Shown here: piece by piece, positions 7,249 through 8,475 of the stretch
How positions within the stretch are numbered: position 1 is the stretch's first letter
How the letters are laid out: each line of letters starts with the position of its first letter
Assembly (NCBI GenBank): GCA_045118075.1
Contig: JBGUOI010000287.1
Coordinates: 1 to 8,475 of the forward strand
From: Merdiplasma sp045118075
Lineage (GTDB): Bacteria > Bacillota > Clostridia > Lachnospirales > Lachnospiraceae
DNA: 8,475 bases
Direction of reading: 5' to 3'
Program-made: the position numbers and the translations under genes
The notes under the pieces: generated by a model
Databases searched by the model: none
Seen by the model: only the letters and a program-made list of their open reading frames with translations
Told to the model about the DNA's origin: nothing

Positions 7249-7286
7249 ATAATATAAACTTGTTTATATAAACATGTTTATATTAT
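7249..7286. promoter_or_regulatory. 38-bp near-perfect inverted repeat, likely double TetR operator
   Basis: Pairing bases about the axis between 7267 and 7268 gives 18 matching pairs out of 19; only 7260/7275 fails. The core GTTTATATAAAC (7262-7273) is a perfect palindrome. The element can also be read as two overlapping operators, TATAAACTTGTTTATA and TATAAACATGTTTATA, with centres 14 bp apart, sharing the core. It overlaps the -10 of the operon promoter, so bound repressor would block RNA polymerase. The TetR encoded two genes downstream is the obvious candidate to bind it. No T-tract follows it, so it is not a terminator. Confidence 0.85.
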
Positions 7287-7308
7287 ATCGGATCACACTA
7301 TTTGTCAA
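7280..7308 (-). promoter_or_regulatory. Promoter of the flavoprotein-TetR-acetyltransferase operon
   Basis: On the minus strand a perfect TTGACA lies at 7308-7303. Two overlapping -10 choices exist: TAATAT (7285-7280) at 17-base spacing, or a perfect TATAAT (7287-7282) at 15-base spacing. Either lies partly inside the inverted repeat. The first start codon is at 7203, leaving a leader of about 70 bases that contains the rest of the operator and an AGGAGG site. No other gene was seen in 7204-7379. Confidence 0.8.
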
Positions 7309-7329
7309 CCCTGTATAATTAAGAGGATC

Positions 7330-7360
7330 AAAAATGCCGCAAGCCATAAGGCTGCGGCAA
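7330..7360 (-). terminator. Intrinsic terminator of the potassium-transport genes
   Basis: On the minus strand TGCCGCAGCC (7359-7350) pairs with GGCTTGCGGCA (7345-7335) around a 4-base loop with one bulged base, followed directly by TTTTTG. It begins about 20 bases after the stop codon of the RCK_N gene and ends just before the promoter of the next operon. Confidence 0.85.
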
Positions 7361-7379
7361 TAAAAGAACTAACTTCAAC

Positions 7380-7790
7380 TTATGAATGGTCCTGCCCGTA
7401 TCTCGCCGCTGCCCATTCAGCTGCCAGTTTCTCCGGATAGATGACCTCATCGGCCCCGCTGCGGAGCAGCAGTTTTTCCTGAATTTCACCGTTCGCGCGG
7501 CCGATGACTCTGACGGCGCCCATCTCTTTCAGCAGAAAGATCGTCATCAGTGCATACTGAAAGTCGGAAGCGATCGTCACAAAGCACAGGTCATATTCCC
7601 TGACTCCGAGAGACTTCAGGAATTCCTCGTTTGTGCTGTCCCCGATCAGGGAATCCGTGACATATGACTGGATCGTGTTGATTCGCGTCTCATCATTGTC
7701 TACAGCCATGACCTCATATCCGATCTCCATCATCCTTTTTGCGATCAGCGTTCCAAGGTGATTCACACCGATCAGTAAACAAGACTTCAT
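7380..7790 (-). CDS. RCK_N-only TrkA/KtrA-like potassium channel regulator (lacks RCK_C)
   Basis: Predicted cytoplasmic regulatory partner of the Trk/Ktr membrane subunit encoded just upstream. The protein has 136 residues, against about 215-225 for usual KtrA. Seen: a Rossmann start MKSCLLIGVNHLGTLIAKRM, second strand EVMAVDNDE (26-34) with acidic residues for the nucleotide ribose, IGDSTNEEFLKSLGV (49-63), and a last strand GADEVIYPEKLAAEWAAARY (112-131) typical of the end of RCK_N. The stop follows at QDHS, where full-length relatives cross into the RCK_C domain that binds cyclic di-AMP in KtrA. The glycine motif reads GVNHLG, with Asn10 where GxGxxG expects Gly. The ATG at 7790 follows GGAGG with a rather long 11-base spacing; an in-frame GTG at 7868 would overlap the upstream gene and add residues unlike the family. 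It may be a truncated gene or a specialised short form. Confidence 0.88.
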   Translation of the reverse strand: MKSCLLIGVNHLGTLIAKRMMEIGYEVMAVDNDETRINTIQSYVTDSLIGDSTNEEFLKSLGVREYDLCFVTIASDFQYALMTIFLLKEMGAVRVIGRANGEIQEKLLLRSGADEVIYPEKLAAEWAAARYGQDHS

Positions 7791-7837
7791 CGATTTGTTT
7801 TCCTCCTTCCGGCACTCAGCCTGTCTTTGTTTCAGGA

Positions 7838-8475
7838 TCAGCCAACATTGATCTTCTCCACCGGGCACCGTGATACTTCCGGTTCACTTCCCGAGATCGC
7901 GGCATACATCAGCGTCAGACCGCCCACCCTGCCGAAAAACATAAGCAGCATCAGAATGATGTGCGAGAAAAGCCCGAGAGAAGGCGTGATCCCGAGGGTC
8001 AGTCCAACGGTTCCGACAGCAGACGCCGTCTCAAACAAACAGTGCTTCATAGGCAGCCCTTCCACTGTGCTTATCAGCATAGCTGCGGACACAGTCAGGA
8101 ACAGGTAAAGCAGAACAAGGGCAGAGGCACTGAAAACCGTGCTGTCCTCCACTCTCTTTCCGAACATCCGGGTCTCCTTTTTCCTCCGAAATACGGAGAA
8201 TGCATTTGCGGCAAATACTGCCAGAGTGGTGTTTTTCATACCGCCCGCTGTTGAACCCGGAGAGCCTCCGATCACCATGAGCACGATCATGAGGCCAATT
8301 CCCGCTCCGCTCATCTTTGTAAGATCCGCTGTATTAAATCCGGCGGTCCTGGGTGTGACAGACTGAAACAGGGAAAGGCTCAATCTTTCCGTCAGCGAAG
8401 TGCCCGTAAACTCCGTAAAGAAATACAAGACAGCCGGAACGATGATCAGGACTGCCGTTGCCGCAAGGATCACCT
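7838..8475 (-). CDS. TrkH/KtrB-family potassium transporter membrane subunit (partial, N-terminus outside window)
   Basis: C-terminal ~210 residues of a potassium-translocating membrane subunit made of four repeated M1-P-M2 units. Seen in order from the right edge: a hydrophobic helix (VILAATAVLIIVPAVLYFF), the third pore loop with filter motif TPRTAGFNT, then a membrane helix with the conserved GGSPGSTAGGMK segment. A basic cytoplasmic loop (FRRKKETRMFGKR), another helix, the fourth pore loop ETASAVGTVGLTLGIT and a last helix with FFGRVGGLTLMYA follow. The tail ends PVEKINVG as in many KtrB proteins. Filter glycines of both visible repeats are present, so this part looks functional. The stop at 7838 lies 47 bases before the start of the RCK_N partner, with which it probably forms one transcription unit ended by the terminator at 7330-7360. 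The start codon is beyond the window. Confidence 0.93.
   Translation of the reverse strand, partial: VILAATAVLIIVPAVLYFFTEFTGTSLTERLSLSLFQSVTPRTAGFNTADLTKMSGAGIGLMIVLMVIGGSPGSTAGGMKNTTLAVFAANAFSVFRRKKETRMFGKRVEDSTVFSASALVLLYLFLTVSAAMLISTVEGLPMKHCLFETASAVGTVGLTLGITPSLGLFSHIILMLLMFFGRVGGLTLMYAAISGSEPEVSRCPVEKINVG

Overview
Every gene supported in this 8.5 kb window lies on the minus strand, so transcription runs from high to low coordinates. Strong AGGAGG-type ribosome sites, a YesM-type sensor kinase, a KtrB/KtrA-type potassium system, a GH94 glycoside phosphorylase and consensus sigma-70-like promoters point to a Firmicute. Protein-level similarity recalled from memory suggests a gut-type Clostridium/Lachnospiraceae relative. 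No tRNA, rRNA, CRISPR array, transposase or phage gene was seen.

Right end (7380-8475): the C-terminal part of a Trk/Ktr potassium channel subunit, then a short RCK_N-only regulatory partner, closed by a clear intrinsic terminator. The partner lacks the usual C-terminal RCK_C domain and has an altered nucleotide-binding glycine motif.

Middle (4850-7320): a compact four-gene operon of two small flavodoxin-fold proteins, a TetR-family repressor and a GNAT acetyltransferase. Three of the gene junctions overlap or nearly touch. A strong promoter precedes the operon, and its -10 element runs into a 38-bp inverted repeat with only one mismatched pair. This repeat is the most striking non-coding element in the window and looks like a double TetR operator, so the operon is probably autorepressed and induced by a small molecule. 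An electrophile, quinone or nitroaromatic response is plausible but is inference.

Next (4085-4857): a glycoside hydrolase family 2 gene reduced by a large internal deletion. Its N-terminal ~80 residues and C-terminal ~110 residues survive in different frames, while its promoter, ribosome site and terminator still look intact.

Left end (1-4029): a GH94 phosphorylase closely resembling N,N'-diacetylchitobiose phosphorylase, followed 22 bp later by a YesM-like sensor histidine kinase that runs off the left edge. The pair looks like part of a beta-linked disaccharide uptake and phosphorolysis locus. Its response regulator and transporter, if present, lie outside the window.
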